In this document: positions 25,384 to 33,875 of the stretch, one piece after another | Layout: every line of letters begins with the position of its first letter | How positions within the stretch are numbered: position 1 is the stretch's first letter | From: Candidatus Gastranaerophilales bacterium | GTDB taxonomy: Bacteria; Cyanobacteriota; Vampirovibrionia; Gastranaerophilales; Gastranaerophilaceae | Reading direction: 5' to 3' | Assembly (NCBI GenBank): GCA_944325155.1 | Contig: CALUYY010000003.1 | Span: forward strand, 1 to 64,000 | Length of the DNA stretch: 64,000 nt | Notes under the pieces: generated by a model | The model's input: only the letters and a program-made list of their open reading frames with translations | Told to the model about the DNA's origin: nothing | Database searches by the model: none | Made by a program: the position numbers and the translations under genes

Positions 25384-27309
25384 TTAAAGATTTTCCGCTG
25401 CCGACTCTGCTTTGATTTTGTCAATTTGTTCTTTTGAATAAACAATATGCGGTGTGATTAATATAACTAATTCTTCTTTGGAAATAGTATTTTGAGATTG
25501 TCTGAAGAAAGCGCCCACTAAAGGAAGGTCGCCTAAAATAGGAACTTTGGTAACGGTTTGTCTTTCATCTTCCTGAATTAATCCGGCAAGAACAAGTGTT
25601 TCGCCGTCTTTAACTCTGACATTGCTTAATTCAAGGTTTCTTCTGGTTAAAAGTGTATATTCACCGCCGGCTGCCTGTTCTCTGATAGTTGAATAATCAG
25701 GCTTTAAGTTCATAACAACATATCCGTCAGGCGAGATAAAAGGTGTTATTTCAACTTTTATACCCTGATCGCTTGCAATTTCATATACCCTGTTTGTAAT
25801 AGGCGATAAACCGGAGTTGTTAAATTCGGTTCTTATCGATTTAACATAATCCGAAGTTAAATCTATTACTGATTTCTTACCGTTTGTAACCATAACTTTC
25901 GGGCTTGCAAGAACTTTTCCTTTGCCGTTTTGAATTAAATAGCTTAATTCCAACACAATAGGACCCCACCCGTGGTGTTTTTCAATCGTATATTGAGGCT
26001 GACCGTTGTCATCAAGAATAACATAGGAATCATCTTTAAAGAAAGTAGGATGCCACGGGTTTGTTTGAAAACCTGCCGCATCAAACTGGAAGCTGCCTGC
26101 GGGAGTCCAGATTTTCCAATCATTGTTAAATTGTTTGGAGCCTGTTTCCGATAATTGAATCATAGATAATTCAATATATGCCATGGGTTGTTTTTTATCA
26201 TGAAGTTTAATAAAGGATTCAATCATTTTAACCTGTTCTCTTGAGCCGCCGTATGTTGCAACGGTGCCAAGCTCAGGGAAAAATGCAACGGTTAAGGGGT
26301 TTGAAACGTAGTTTTCAAGATCACCTTCAAGGGTTTCATTTTTTTCTATGGTGCCGTTTTGTTCACCGACAACACAAACCGCATAGCCGCCGCCGAGCCT
26401 GATTTCATCATCGCTGCCGCCCGAGCTTCTCTGGTCGGTGTTAATTGAAACACCCTGGTCGGAACCGCCTTCGGATTTATTGGAAAGAATGGTATCGCAA
26501 ATTGTTGAAGCCATTTCCTGCGGAGAAATGTGGTTAACGGGGAATACATTCATCATAGGTTTAACATCAAGTTTTTCCAATATCTTGTTTGCAAGTGCTT
26601 CATCCTGATCGGTACCGAATATCATAAGTTCGTTTTTATTTGCATTAACCGCAACGATGGGCTCCGAGGCAACGCCCTGATATTTTCCGTTAAATACGTT
26701 TGCGTTTAAAAAGTCTGCAATATATTGAGCGTTAACATATTTAACGGGAAGCGTAATAAAGTTTTGTCTTGCATAACTTAATTCTTTTGCGCCGTCTTTT
26801 GAAGCAACGATAATGTTATTGTCCTGTTTAACATAAGTTAATTCGCACGCATCCAAAACAAATTCAAGTGCGGTATTAATTGAAACATCTTTTAAATCAA
26901 GAGTTACATATCCTCTTGCGGAGTTATGAAAAATGATATTCAAATTCGCTTTATCGGCAAACATTCTTAAAACCTGAATTACATCGGCATTTCTTAAAGA
27001 AAGGGAAACTTTTTTACCGTTTTTTGCAATCTGGATATTGCCCGTTAATCTTGTTGACGAAGGAACGCTTACTGCCTCGGGGCTTGAAGCGTCTATTATA
27101 TATGTTTCATCAGCTGCATTCTGTTCAAAAGAATTATAATCATTGCCGTTATTATTTTGTTCATCAACAACAGAAATACCGTTGGCATCAAGCGCCAGCT
27201 TATTATAATCTTGTTGACCGAACTCTGCCCATGCACACTGCGCAATCGATACCGCAAGCGCAACCGTCATTGCAACGTGTAATATACCTTTCTTTCTGTT
27301 TGTCTGCAT
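25384..27309 (-). CDS. pilQ: Type IV pilus secretin PilQ/GspD
   Basis: Outer-membrane gated channel for the pilus or secreted substrates. The 641-residue precursor has an N-terminal signal sequence ending near AQCAWA. An STN/N0-like domain (about 95-170, SLSLRNADVIQVLRMFADK) is followed by an N1-type domain near 180-245. The secretin domain from about 395 to 630 has ASPKVMVTNGKKS, VRVKDGETLVLAGLI and VPILGDLPLVGAFFR. A serine/glycine insert lies at about 275-305. AGGAG precedes the ATG. Confidence 0.92.
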   Translation of the reverse strand: MQTNRKKGILHVAMTVALAVSIAQCAWAEFGQQDYNKLALDANGISVVDEQNNNGNDYNSFEQNAADETYIIDASSPEAVSVPSSTRLTGNIQIAKNGKKVSLSLRNADVIQVLRMFADKANLNIIFHNSARGYVTLDLKDVSINTALEFVLDACELTYVKQDNNIIVASKDGAKELSYARQNFITLPVKYVNAQYIADFLNANVFNGKYQGVASEPIVAVNANKNELMIFGTDQDEALANKILEKLDVKPMMNVFPVNHISPQEMASTICDTILSNKSEGGSDQGVSINTDQRSSGGSDDEIRLGGGYAVCVVGEQNGTIEKNETLEGDLENYVSNPLTVAFFPELGTVATYGGSREQVKMIESFIKLHDKKQPMAYIELSMIQLSETGSKQFNNDWKIWTPAGSFQFDAAGFQTNPWHPTFFKDDSYVILDDNGQPQYTIEKHHGWGPIVLELSYLIQNGKGKVLASPKVMVTNGKKSVIDLTSDYVKSIRTEFNNSGLSPITNRVYEIASDQGIKVEITPFISPDGYVVMNLKPDYSTIREQAAGGEYTLLTRRNLELSNVRVKDGETLVLAGLIQEDERQTVTKVPILGDLPLVGAFFRQSQNTISKEELVILITPHIVYSKEQIDKIKAESAAENL

Positions 27310-27333
27310 TTTTATAAACTCCTGATTATAATC

Positions 27334-28860
27334 TTATTTAGTACTGATTTGAATATCGTTTGCGGAAATATATTGTCTTGAATTTCCGTTTATATACATC
27401 TGTTTATCTTTGGGAATGCTCTCATTTGTTTTGAAAGCTTCTCCGACATATGCTTTATATACATTTGCCCCGTTTTGAATGGAAACATAATCTCTTGTAA
27501 TTTTAAGCACCGTATAATCGTCAATTCTGTCGCCCGCCTGAACAAAATAATCCATATCTCCGAATTTTAAAATTGCGGAAGGATCTTCAGGGTCATACAT
27601 AATCCCCGATACCATAATGCTCATTAATTTTCTTGCGGCAGCCGCCTCGGGCGAATCAATCGAGCTGTCGGGAGGAACGGATAAATCCGCACCGAAACTT
27701 GCAAAACCGTTTTCATCAAACAAAGCGGAAGGCACAAACGGATTAATTCTGCCGCCTTGCTGAACATCAACCACTATTTTATTTTCTTTGTTTTCTTCTT
27801 CTTTTTTGATTTTTTCTTTGTTTGTTTTATCTTCCATTTTGGCTAAAAGTGCTTCGGTTTCCGCCTGAAGCTTATCTGCGTCGGGGTCTGCGGGTGTATT
27901 ATTTTGCACCGCATTTTCATTATCCATATTATACGCAGGATTTTCCACTGTCTGAAGATTATCATTCTGAGCCGTTGTAACATTGGAACCCTTCAGCATT
28001 AAAAACGCACCCGCAAACGCAAGTACGGCAATAAGCCCCACTATTACGGCAATCAAAAGAACGGGAGAAGATTTTTTCTTTTCCTCTTCTTCAATGTATT
28101 CGCCGTCCGTATCATCTTGTTTGGGTTCTTCTTCGGCAGCAGCATGCACCCCTGCAATTATACCGTTATTTTCAAGAGGCTCATCGTTATCGGTCAGAAG
28201 GTCTAAATCGCTTAATAAATCAATATCATCATTTTCTTCGGGCGATTTTTCTTCTTTTATATCAGATGAAGCGGATTTTATAATTTCGTCTTTATCTCCT
28301 TTGGCATCCAGAAGTTCAAGAAGCTCTTCATCCACGATATCCGATAAATCTTCTTTTTTTGTCGTATCGCCTTCATCATCGGGGATTGAATTTAAAATAT
28401 CATCCATATCAATCTCATCGGAATTACCGGATTCTTTTTCAATTGATACGTCCTCCTTCATTGAAGATTCTATCCCCATATCATTGGGTTCAATGCTGTT
28501 TACGTAGTTTTCAGCGGCGGAGCTTAAATCAAAATCTTTATTTGCTTCTTCTTTTAGTGTTTTATTTGTATCATCCGATTTAACTTCAATTTCTTTTATA
28601 TCTTCTTCAATAACATCATTTTTTTGCAAAATTGTATCATCATCGGATAATGACGAAATATCAAAATCGGCTATACTTGATGTTTCTTTCTTTTCTTTAA
28701 CATCGGCTTTATCGTCATCGGGGTTTGATTTAATTAAATCCTCAAGACTGACATCACCGTCAGAACTTAATAAATCATCCCAGGATATAGCATTTGAATC
28801 TTCATCTATTGAAAATTCTTCATTATTATCTTTTTCAAAATCTTTTTCATCAAATTGCAT
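27334..28860 (-). CDS. PilP/GspC-like pilus protein with a long acidic cytoplasmic N-terminus
   Basis: First gene of the pilus operon, 508 residues. Residues 1-262 are extremely Asp/Glu/Ser-rich with repeated short amphipathic pieces (WDDLLSS, MDDILNSI, LLSDLDLL). One membrane helix follows (about 265-291). A Gln/Asn-rich linker leads to a C-terminal periplasmic domain (about 375-490) with GRINPFVPSALF, VSGIMYDPEDPSAILK and DRIDDYTVLKI, which resembles the homology region of PilP/GspC that contacts the secretin. PilP is usually a lipoprotein; here anchoring is by a membrane helix. pilM, pilN and pilO are not adjacent. Confidence 0.72.
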   Translation of the reverse strand: MQFDEKDFEKDNNEEFSIDEDSNAISWDDLLSSDGDVSLEDLIKSNPDDDKADVKEKKETSSIADFDISSLSDDDTILQKNDVIEEDIKEIEVKSDDTNKTLKEEANKDFDLSSAAENYVNSIEPNDMGIESSMKEDVSIEKESGNSDEIDMDDILNSIPDDEGDTTKKEDLSDIVDEELLELLDAKGDKDEIIKSASSDIKEEKSPEENDDIDLLSDLDLLTDNDEPLENNGIIAGVHAAAEEEPKQDDTDGEYIEEEEKKKSSPVLLIAVIVGLIAVLAFAGAFLMLKGSNVTTAQNDNLQTVENPAYNMDNENAVQNNTPADPDADKLQAETEALLAKMEDKTNKEKIKKEEENKENKIVVDVQQGGRINPFVPSALFDENGFASFGADLSVPPDSSIDSPEAAAARKLMSIMVSGIMYDPEDPSAILKFGDMDYFVQAGDRIDDYTVLKITRDYVSIQNGANVYKAYVGEAFKTNESIPKDKQMYINGNSRQYISANDIQISTK

Positions 28861-28913
28861 TGTGATTTTCTTTCAATACCTATTGCCGTATGGATATTTT
28901 TTTACACAAAACA

Positions 28914-28947
28914 GATAATTTATAATAACAGTATCTTATAATTTATC
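28914..28947. promoter_or_regulatory. AT-rich inverted repeat upstream of the pilus operon
   Basis: GATAATTTATAA (28914-28925) and TTATAATTTATC (28936-28947) are inverted copies matching at 11 of 12 positions around a ten-base centre. They lie between obg and the pilus operon. No T run follows, so a regulator site is more plausible than a terminator, but AT-rich chance pairing cannot be excluded. Confidence 0.35.
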
Positions 28948-29004
28948 CTATTTTTCATCACTAAATGCAAAAATCAACCAAATATATTAGCCGTTATGCG
29001 GGCA

Positions 29005-30285
29005 TCAGTCATACTCGCCTGTATAGACCATCTCTAAATGCGAAACATAAATTGTATCGCCTTCATTTAACCCCATTTTTTTTAATTCAACAAAAACTCC
29101 CATTGAATCAAGTATATTTGTCAATCTCCGCACTTGCTGGGTATTTTTTATATCAACTACGCTGACCAGCCTTCTTATTTTACCACCATCGACGGAATAT
29201 GTGTTTTTGTTAAGTTTAACAACCTCAAATTCGCTGTCGTCGTTATCGTCAAAACCCGTATCCTCCGTAATATTCAGCTCAAATTTAACGGGCGGAATTT
29301 CATCGATTTTTTTGTAAACATAGTTTAATAATTCCTGCACCCCAAAGCCCGTTACGGTCGATACAACAAAGACATTTTTATTTAATTTAAGGAATTTTTC
29401 CCTTAATTCTTCGATTTTTTCTTTTTGCATAATATCTGCTTTATTGAGCATGACAATCTGAAATCTTTCGCTTAATTCTTTTGAATATTTTTCAAGCTCA
29501 AGATTAATTTTTTTATAATTTAAAAGAGGGTCAACTTCATTCATATCAACAACATGGATAAAAAATCTGCACCTTTCGACATGCCTTAAAAATTCATACC
29601 CGAGCCCCACTCCCTGATGAGCGCCTTCAATTAACCCCGGAATATCGGCAACGGTAAAATTGTTTCCGTCGGGGTTTTTAACGACGCCCAAATTAGGCAC
29701 GAGCGTTGTAAAAGGATAGTCGGCAATTTTTGGTCTTGCCGATGAAATTCTTGATATAAAACTTGATTTTCCGGCATTAGGCATACCGAGAAGCCCGATA
29801 TCGGCTATCAGTTTTAATTCAAGCTCTAATTCCCTTTCAACATTTGCTTCACCGGGTTCCGAAAATTGCGGGGCTCTTTTTTGCGGAGTTGCAAATTTTG
29901 CGTTTCCTCTTCCGCCCCTGCCGCCTTTTGCAATTAAAACGGTTTTTTCATTTTCATCCATATCGGCAATAATATTATTTGTTTTTAAATCTCTTATGAT
30001 TGTTCCGGTCGGAACTTTTATATAAATATCTTTTCCGTCTTTGCCGTACTGGTTTTTGTTTCTGCCGTTCTCGCCGTCGGGCGCCGAATAAATTGATTTA
30101 TAGGTAAAATCCAATAATGTTGTCATATTATCATCGGCAACAAAATAAACGCTTCCGCCGTCGCCCCCGTCGCCCCCCATCGGGCCGCCTTTATCGACAA
30201 ATTTTTCTCTTCTCCATGCAACGGCGCCGTTTCCGCCTTTTCCGGATTCGACTTTTATTTTTACTTTATCTATAAATTGCGCCAA
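29005..30285 (-). CDS. obg: GTPase Obg/CgtA
   Basis: Essential GTPase that acts in late assembly of the 50S ribosomal subunit and in stress control. The 426-residue protein has the glycine-rich Obg fold (about 1-158, with GGDGGDGGSV). The G domain includes G1 GMPNAGKSS near residue 165, G3 DIPGLIEGA near 211 and G4 NKAD near 281. A C-terminal OCT-type domain (about 340-426) is present. It is divergent from umuD and upstream of the pilus operon. Confidence 0.96.
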   Translation of the reverse strand: MAQFIDKVKIKVESGKGGNGAVAWRREKFVDKGGPMGGDGGDGGSVYFVADDNMTTLLDFTYKSIYSAPDGENGRNKNQYGKDGKDIYIKVPTGTIIRDLKTNNIIADMDENEKTVLIAKGGRGGRGNAKFATPQKRAPQFSEPGEANVERELELELKLIADIGLLGMPNAGKSSFISRISSARPKIADYPFTTLVPNLGVVKNPDGNNFTVADIPGLIEGAHQGVGLGYEFLRHVERCRFFIHVVDMNEVDPLLNYKKINLELEKYSKELSERFQIVMLNKADIMQKEKIEELREKFLKLNKNVFVVSTVTGFGVQELLNYVYKKIDEIPPVKFELNITEDTGFDDNDDSEFEVVKLNKNTYSVDGGKIRRLVSVVDIKNTQQVRRLTNILDSMGVFVELKKMGLNEGDTIYVSHLEMVYTGEYD

Positions 30286-30377
30286 AATACACCTTAAATT
30301 AAGCTTATATTCACCTATACAAGTTTACCATAAAATTTTTAATCAAAGCTTTTTATTTGCTTTTTGGGAGCAATTGA

Positions 30378-30821
30378 TTGAAAATACAAATTATGAGAAA
30401 ACTCCTTTTGAAAAACATAAAAAAATATAAAAATTTACATAAAGGCGCCCCTCTTTTTTCAACTTCAATAAGAGCGGGGTTTCAAAATTTAATTGAAGAT
30501 GACATTGAAAAAAGAATTTCTCTTGACAGAGAATTTGAAATTCAAAGCCCTTCAACTTTTGTTTTTCATATATCCGGCGATTCAATGGTAAATCTCGGCA
30601 TTTACGAAGGAGACCTGGCCGTTGTCAAAAAAACAACCGATATTAATGATAAAGATATAGTAATTGCAAACATTGACGGCACATATACAATTAAAATATA
30701 CAGAATAAAAAACGATAAAATCTGGCTTGAGGCGGCAAATCCCGATTATAAAAACATATATCCGAAATTTAAACTGGATATCTTCGGAAAAGTAACCGGA
30801 ATAACAAGAAAAATAAAATAA
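30378..30821 (+). CDS. umuD: UmuD-type self-cleaving protein
   Basis: Subunit of translesion polymerase V that is processed with RecA help. The 147-residue protein has the catalytic Ser in SGDSMV (about 73) and Lys in TYTIKIY (about 111), the LexA/S24 dyad. A cleavage site is visible as IRAG near residue 33, after PLFSTS, matching the position of the Cys-Gly site of E. coli UmuD. TTG 30378 has GGGAG seven bases upstream. ATG 30393 is an alternative but lacks a ribosome site. umuC follows after one base. No convincing LexA box is visible. Confidence 0.9.
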   Translation: MKIQIMRKLLLKNIKKYKNLHKGAPLFSTSIRAGFQNLIEDDIEKRISLDREFEIQSPSTFVFHISGDSMVNLGIYEGDLAVVKKTTDINDKDIVIANIDGTYTIKIYRIKNDKIWLEAANPDYKNIYPKFKLDIFGKVTGITRKIK

Positions 30822-30822
30822 T

Positions 30823-32007
30823 ATGACAAGAATTCTTTTGGTTGACTGTAACAATTTTTTTGTATCATGCGAAGAGCTTTTTAACCCGTCGCTAAAGGGA
30901 AAGGCGGTTTGCGTTTTAAGCAATAACGACGGCTGCATTGTCTCAAGGTCAAATAAAGCGAAAGATATGGGAATTCCCATGGGTATGCCTTATTTTATGG
31001 CAAAAAGAAAATTTAAAAATGTTGAATATATCTCGGGCAACATAAGCAAATATTCTGAAATTTCAAAAAGAATAATGCAAAAATTATCGGATTACACCCC
31101 ATCTGTTGAAATTTATTCGATTGATGAAGCCTTTTTGGATATTGAAGGCACACAAAAGCTTCATAAAATGACCCCGGGGGAATTAGCGGATAAAATCAGA
31201 AAAGATATTAAAGAACAAATAGGAATAGAAGTTTCAATCGGAGTTTCCAAAACAAAAACTTTATCCAAAATCGCAAGCGAAATTGCAAAAAACAATACAA
31301 GAAAAAATATCTCATCAGAATATGAAGGGGTTTTTGAAATAAATGAAAATAACATTGATGAAATTTTATTTTCCATGCCTGTTGAAGAAATATGGGGTGT
31401 AGGGAAAAATCTGCATAAATTTTTCAGAAAGCATAATATAATAAGCGCAAAAGATTATATAAATTCGGACGATGATTTCATTAAAAGAAATTTGGGGAAA
31501 AAAGGAGTTGAACTAAAAGAAGAATTAAAAGGAATAATAAAATATCCCGTATCACAAAACAACGAACCCCCCAAAAGCATTTCAAAAAGCGCATCATTCA
31601 GGGAATTTACAACCGATGAAGATTTTATAAAAAATTCTCTTAATTATCATCTGCACAGAATCTGTATAAAATTAAGAAAATATAACCTCGGCGCCTGTTC
31701 AATGTCTGTAATGCTGAGAACAAAAGATTTTAGGGTCATAAAAGAAAAGATTTCCTTTAAAACGCCTAAAATAAGTGAATTTGAATTGTATAAAACAATG
31801 CATGAATTGTTTGAAAAAATTTATGATAAAAATATTATCTACCGCTCATCGGGCGTTTGCGTTTACAATCTTTCTTCAATTGATGATGTTCAGCTTATGC
31901 TTTTTGAAAGCGAAACAACAAAAAAGAAAAGAAAATTATCTGACGCCTGGGATAAAATAGAACGAAAATTCGGATACGGAATTTTAAATATCGGAATGAA
32001 AAAATAA
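30823..32007 (+). CDS. umuC: DNA polymerase V catalytic subunit UmuC
   Basis: Y-family translesion polymerase working with processed UmuD. The 394-residue protein has the palm metal site DCNNFFVSCEE (about 7-17) and the second carboxylate set YSIDEAFLDIEG near 97. VSIGVSKTKTLSKIASEIAK is near 137, and the finger and little-finger regions follow. The C-terminal DAWDKIERKFG resembles the end of UmuC proteins (DUF4113-like), slightly shortened. It ends four bases before the opposing bioY gene. Confidence 0.95.
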   Translation: MTRILLVDCNNFFVSCEELFNPSLKGKAVCVLSNNDGCIVSRSNKAKDMGIPMGMPYFMAKRKFKNVEYISGNISKYSEISKRIMQKLSDYTPSVEIYSIDEAFLDIEGTQKLHKMTPGELADKIRKDIKEQIGIEVSIGVSKTKTLSKIASEIAKNNTRKNISSEYEGVFEINENNIDEILFSMPVEEIWGVGKNLHKFFRKHNIISAKDYINSDDDFIKRNLGKKGVELKEELKGIIKYPVSQNNEPPKSISKSASFREFTTDEDFIKNSLNYHLHRICIKLRKYNLGACSMSVMLRTKDFRVIKEKISFKTPKISEFELYKTMHELFEKIYDKNIIYRSSGVCVYNLSSIDDVQLMLFESETTKKKRKLSDAWDKIERKFGYGILNIGMKK

Positions 32008-32011
32008 ATTT

Positions 32012-32686
32012 TTATTTTGCCGCCTGTTTTATTTGTTTTGATTTTTTGGGCTCATTTTTCATTGCAATCCAAAATATATATTTAACGGGTCTTGCAATTA
32101 AAACGGCAATAAAAGAAAAAATAATATCGTATATAATCTGCGACATTGTTAATTTAAAATTAAGACTGTATGTTGAAAAATTAAAAAGGCTCAAAATAAA
32201 AGAATAAAAAATTCCGCAGATATGAATTGATAAAACTCCGATTATAGAGGCATAAAGCATATTTTTAATATCATATCTGTGATATAAAATTCTTCCCGCA
32301 AAAAGAACGGCGGCAAAAAAACCTAATATATATCCGAAAAAATAACTTTTAACATATTCTATTCCGCCGCCAAGCGCAAAAACCGGCCAGATAAAAAAAC
32401 CCGTTATTAAATAAAACAAAATAACAACCGTCCCCCATCTGACGCCTAAAATTGCGGCGATAAAGATGACGGCGGGAACCTGCGGAATAAATTCAAATTT
32501 TTTTATGATTAAATGAAATCCGCCAGAAAATTCGGGAAAATAATGTGCAATATCAAGCTTTGTAAAAGTTGCAACAATTAATAATACGGTGCAAAAAGCA
32601 ACAACCGCAAGCGTTCCCAAAGTAAACGGGGTTTTTTCGCCTTTATATATAAATTCTCTGTATTCGCCTATCAGCCTTTTATTCAT
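32012..32686 (-). CDS. bioY: BioY-family biotin transporter substrate-binding subunit
   Basis: Membrane S-component that captures biotin, working alone or with a shared energy-coupling module. The 224-residue protein has six hydrophobic helices. Conserved regions are IPQVPAVIFIAAILGVRWGT (about 67-86) and GFFIWPVFALGGG followed by FGYILGF (about 95-125). A long aromatic N-terminal loop precedes these, as in cyanobacterial BioY proteins. No ECF ATPase genes are in the window. It overlaps rimI by eight bases. Confidence 0.8.
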   Translation of the reverse strand: MNKRLIGEYREFIYKGEKTPFTLGTLAVVAFCTVLLIVATFTKLDIAHYFPEFSGGFHLIIKKFEFIPQVPAVIFIAAILGVRWGTVVILFYLITGFFIWPVFALGGGIEYVKSYFFGYILGFFAAVLFAGRILYHRYDIKNMLYASIIGVLSIHICGIFYSFILSLFNFSTYSLNFKLTMSQIIYDIIFSFIAVLIARPVKYIFWIAMKNEPKKSKQIKQAAK

Positions 32687-33203
32687 TTATTCCAATTTTC
32701 CCGGATAAAAATTGTTTATTTTTTTCATAAATTTCTTTATATTTGTCTGAAAAAATATTCTCGGTCCACATTATAATGGCATCTTCTCCGTTATCCTGAT
32801 AATATTTTTTTCTTAAACCCAAAGACTTAAACCCGAAACCTTCATAAACTTTCAATGCTCTTTCATTTGATTTTCTGACTTCTAAAGTAACGTATTTAAT
32901 TTTGTCTTTATAACACATATCAAGAGAAGAAAGGATTAAAAGATGGGCAATTCCTCTTCCCTGAAAATTAGGATGCACCGCAAGGTTTGTAACGTGCGCT
33001 TCGTCAAATATGCGCCAGACACCCATATACCCGACACATTTATTATTTTCGCCGACCGCCGTTATATACCTTGCGCATTGATTATTTAATTCCGAAGCAA
33101 AAGACTCCCTGCTCCAGTGGTGTTTTCCGTAGCACAACGCCTCGATTTCCATAATGTCATCGAGATGAGAAAGAGCCATATTTTCAACAGAATAGTTATT
33201 CAT
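32679..33203 (-). CDS. rimI: GNAT N-acetyltransferase RimI-like
   Basis: Probable N-terminal alanine acetyltransferase (ribosomal protein S18 in E. coli). The 174-residue GNAT protein has the acetyl-CoA pyrophosphate loop HPNFQGRGIAHLL (about 77-90). TNLAV precedes it, and LEVRKSNERALKVYEGFGF (about 111-130) completes the RimI signature. The C-terminal tail after 150 is longer than usual and charged. It is followed by bioY with an eight-base overlap. Confidence 0.88.
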   Translation of the reverse strand: MNNYSVENMALSHLDDIMEIEALCYGKHHWSRESFASELNNQCARYITAVGENNKCVGYMGVWRIFDEAHVTNLAVHPNFQGRGIAHLLILSSLDMCYKDKIKYVTLEVRKSNERALKVYEGFGFKSLGLRKKYYQDNGEDAIIMWTENIFSDKYKEIYEKNKQFLSGKIGINE

Positions 33204-33242
33204 TTATGAAAATATTACCATAAAAAACGATATTTAATCTTT

Positions 33243-33695
33243 TTAATTTTGAGCGCTGATATAAAACGGCGTATGTTCAACGGATAAATTTTTACCGTCC
33301 AAAATGCCTCTGTTTAACTGGGAATATGAAGCATTTTTTGAATCAAAACATTTTTTCAAAAAGTCATACGCAACTTTAGGATCGCATTTATCACCGCATG
33401 TAAAAAGATCAACAGCCGCATAGCCAAGCTCCGGCCAGGTATGAATTGCAAGGTGGCTTTCGGATATTATAATGACGCCTGAAACTCCGTACGGATTAAA
33501 CATGTGGAAACATTTTTCTACAATTGTTGCACCACATTCCAAAGCGGCATCTGTCATAAATTTTTCTATAAGTTTGGGGTTATTTAAAATATTGGGGTCG
33601 CATTCAAAAAATTCAGCCAATACATGTCTTCCGAGATATTGCTGCGGCTTTGTTTCCGCTTCGCTTTTAAAACCTAAAGGTGTCATTATCGCCAA
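33243..33695 (-). CDS. speD: S-adenosylmethionine decarboxylase proenzyme
   Basis: Decarboxylates S-adenosylmethionine to supply aminopropyl groups for spermidine. The 150-residue small prokaryotic form self-cleaves to make its pyruvoyl cofactor; the site is Glu79-Ser80 in IISESHLAIHTWPE. His-83-region residues, CGDKCDP (about 99-105) and the downstream fold are intact. AGGAGGAAT precedes ATG 33695. It has its own consensus promoter with a palindrome at the start site. speE is not in the window. Confidence 0.95.
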   Translation of the reverse strand: MAIMTPLGFKSEAETKPQQYLGRHVLAEFFECDPNILNNPKLIEKFMTDAALECGATIVEKCFHMFNPYGVSGVIIISESHLAIHTWPELGYAAVDLFTCGDKCDPKVAYDFLKKCFDSKNASYSQLNRGILDGKNLSVEHTPFYISAQN

Positions 33696-33738
33696 TTCAT
33701 ATTCCTCCTAAAAAGTTTATGTGATAGTACATTTTCCC

Positions 33739-33753
33739 GTCAAAAATTTTGAC
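33739..33753. promoter_or_regulatory. 15-bp palindrome at the speD start site
   Basis: GTCAAAAATTTTGAC is a perfect palindrome around a central A. It lies just downstream of the speD -10 box, across the expected transcription start. A related half-site, GTCAAAATTTT, overlaps the -35 box at 33785-33795. Confidence 0.5.
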
Positions 33754-33760
33754 ATTTTAC

Positions 33761-33789
33761 ACTATATGCAAAAAACAAAAACATGTCAA
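33761..33789 (-). promoter_or_regulatory. speD promoter
   Basis: Read on the minus strand, a perfect TTGACA (33784-33789), 17 bases and TATAGT (33761-33766). The predicted start near 33754 gives a leader of about 60 bases before ATG 33695. Confidence 0.8.
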
Positions 33790-33823
33790 AATTTTATAAA
33801 GGATTTATTAATTTTAACATTAT

Positions 33824-33853
33824 TTAACAAAATTTTAATAATACCATTATGCT
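33824..33853 (+). promoter_or_regulatory. Promoter of the response regulator-protease pair
   Basis: TTAACA (33824-33829), an 18-base spacer and TATGCT (33848-33853). The leader would be about 16 bases. A second TATAAA at 33861-33866 makes the exact -10 uncertain. Confidence 0.4.
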
Positions 33854-33875
33854 ATTTTGTTATAAAATTTAGTTT

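Noticed and set aside
32001-32018. AT-only inverted repeat between umuC and bioY as a terminator
   Set aside because: The arms contain only A and T, so the stem would be weak and is likely by chance.
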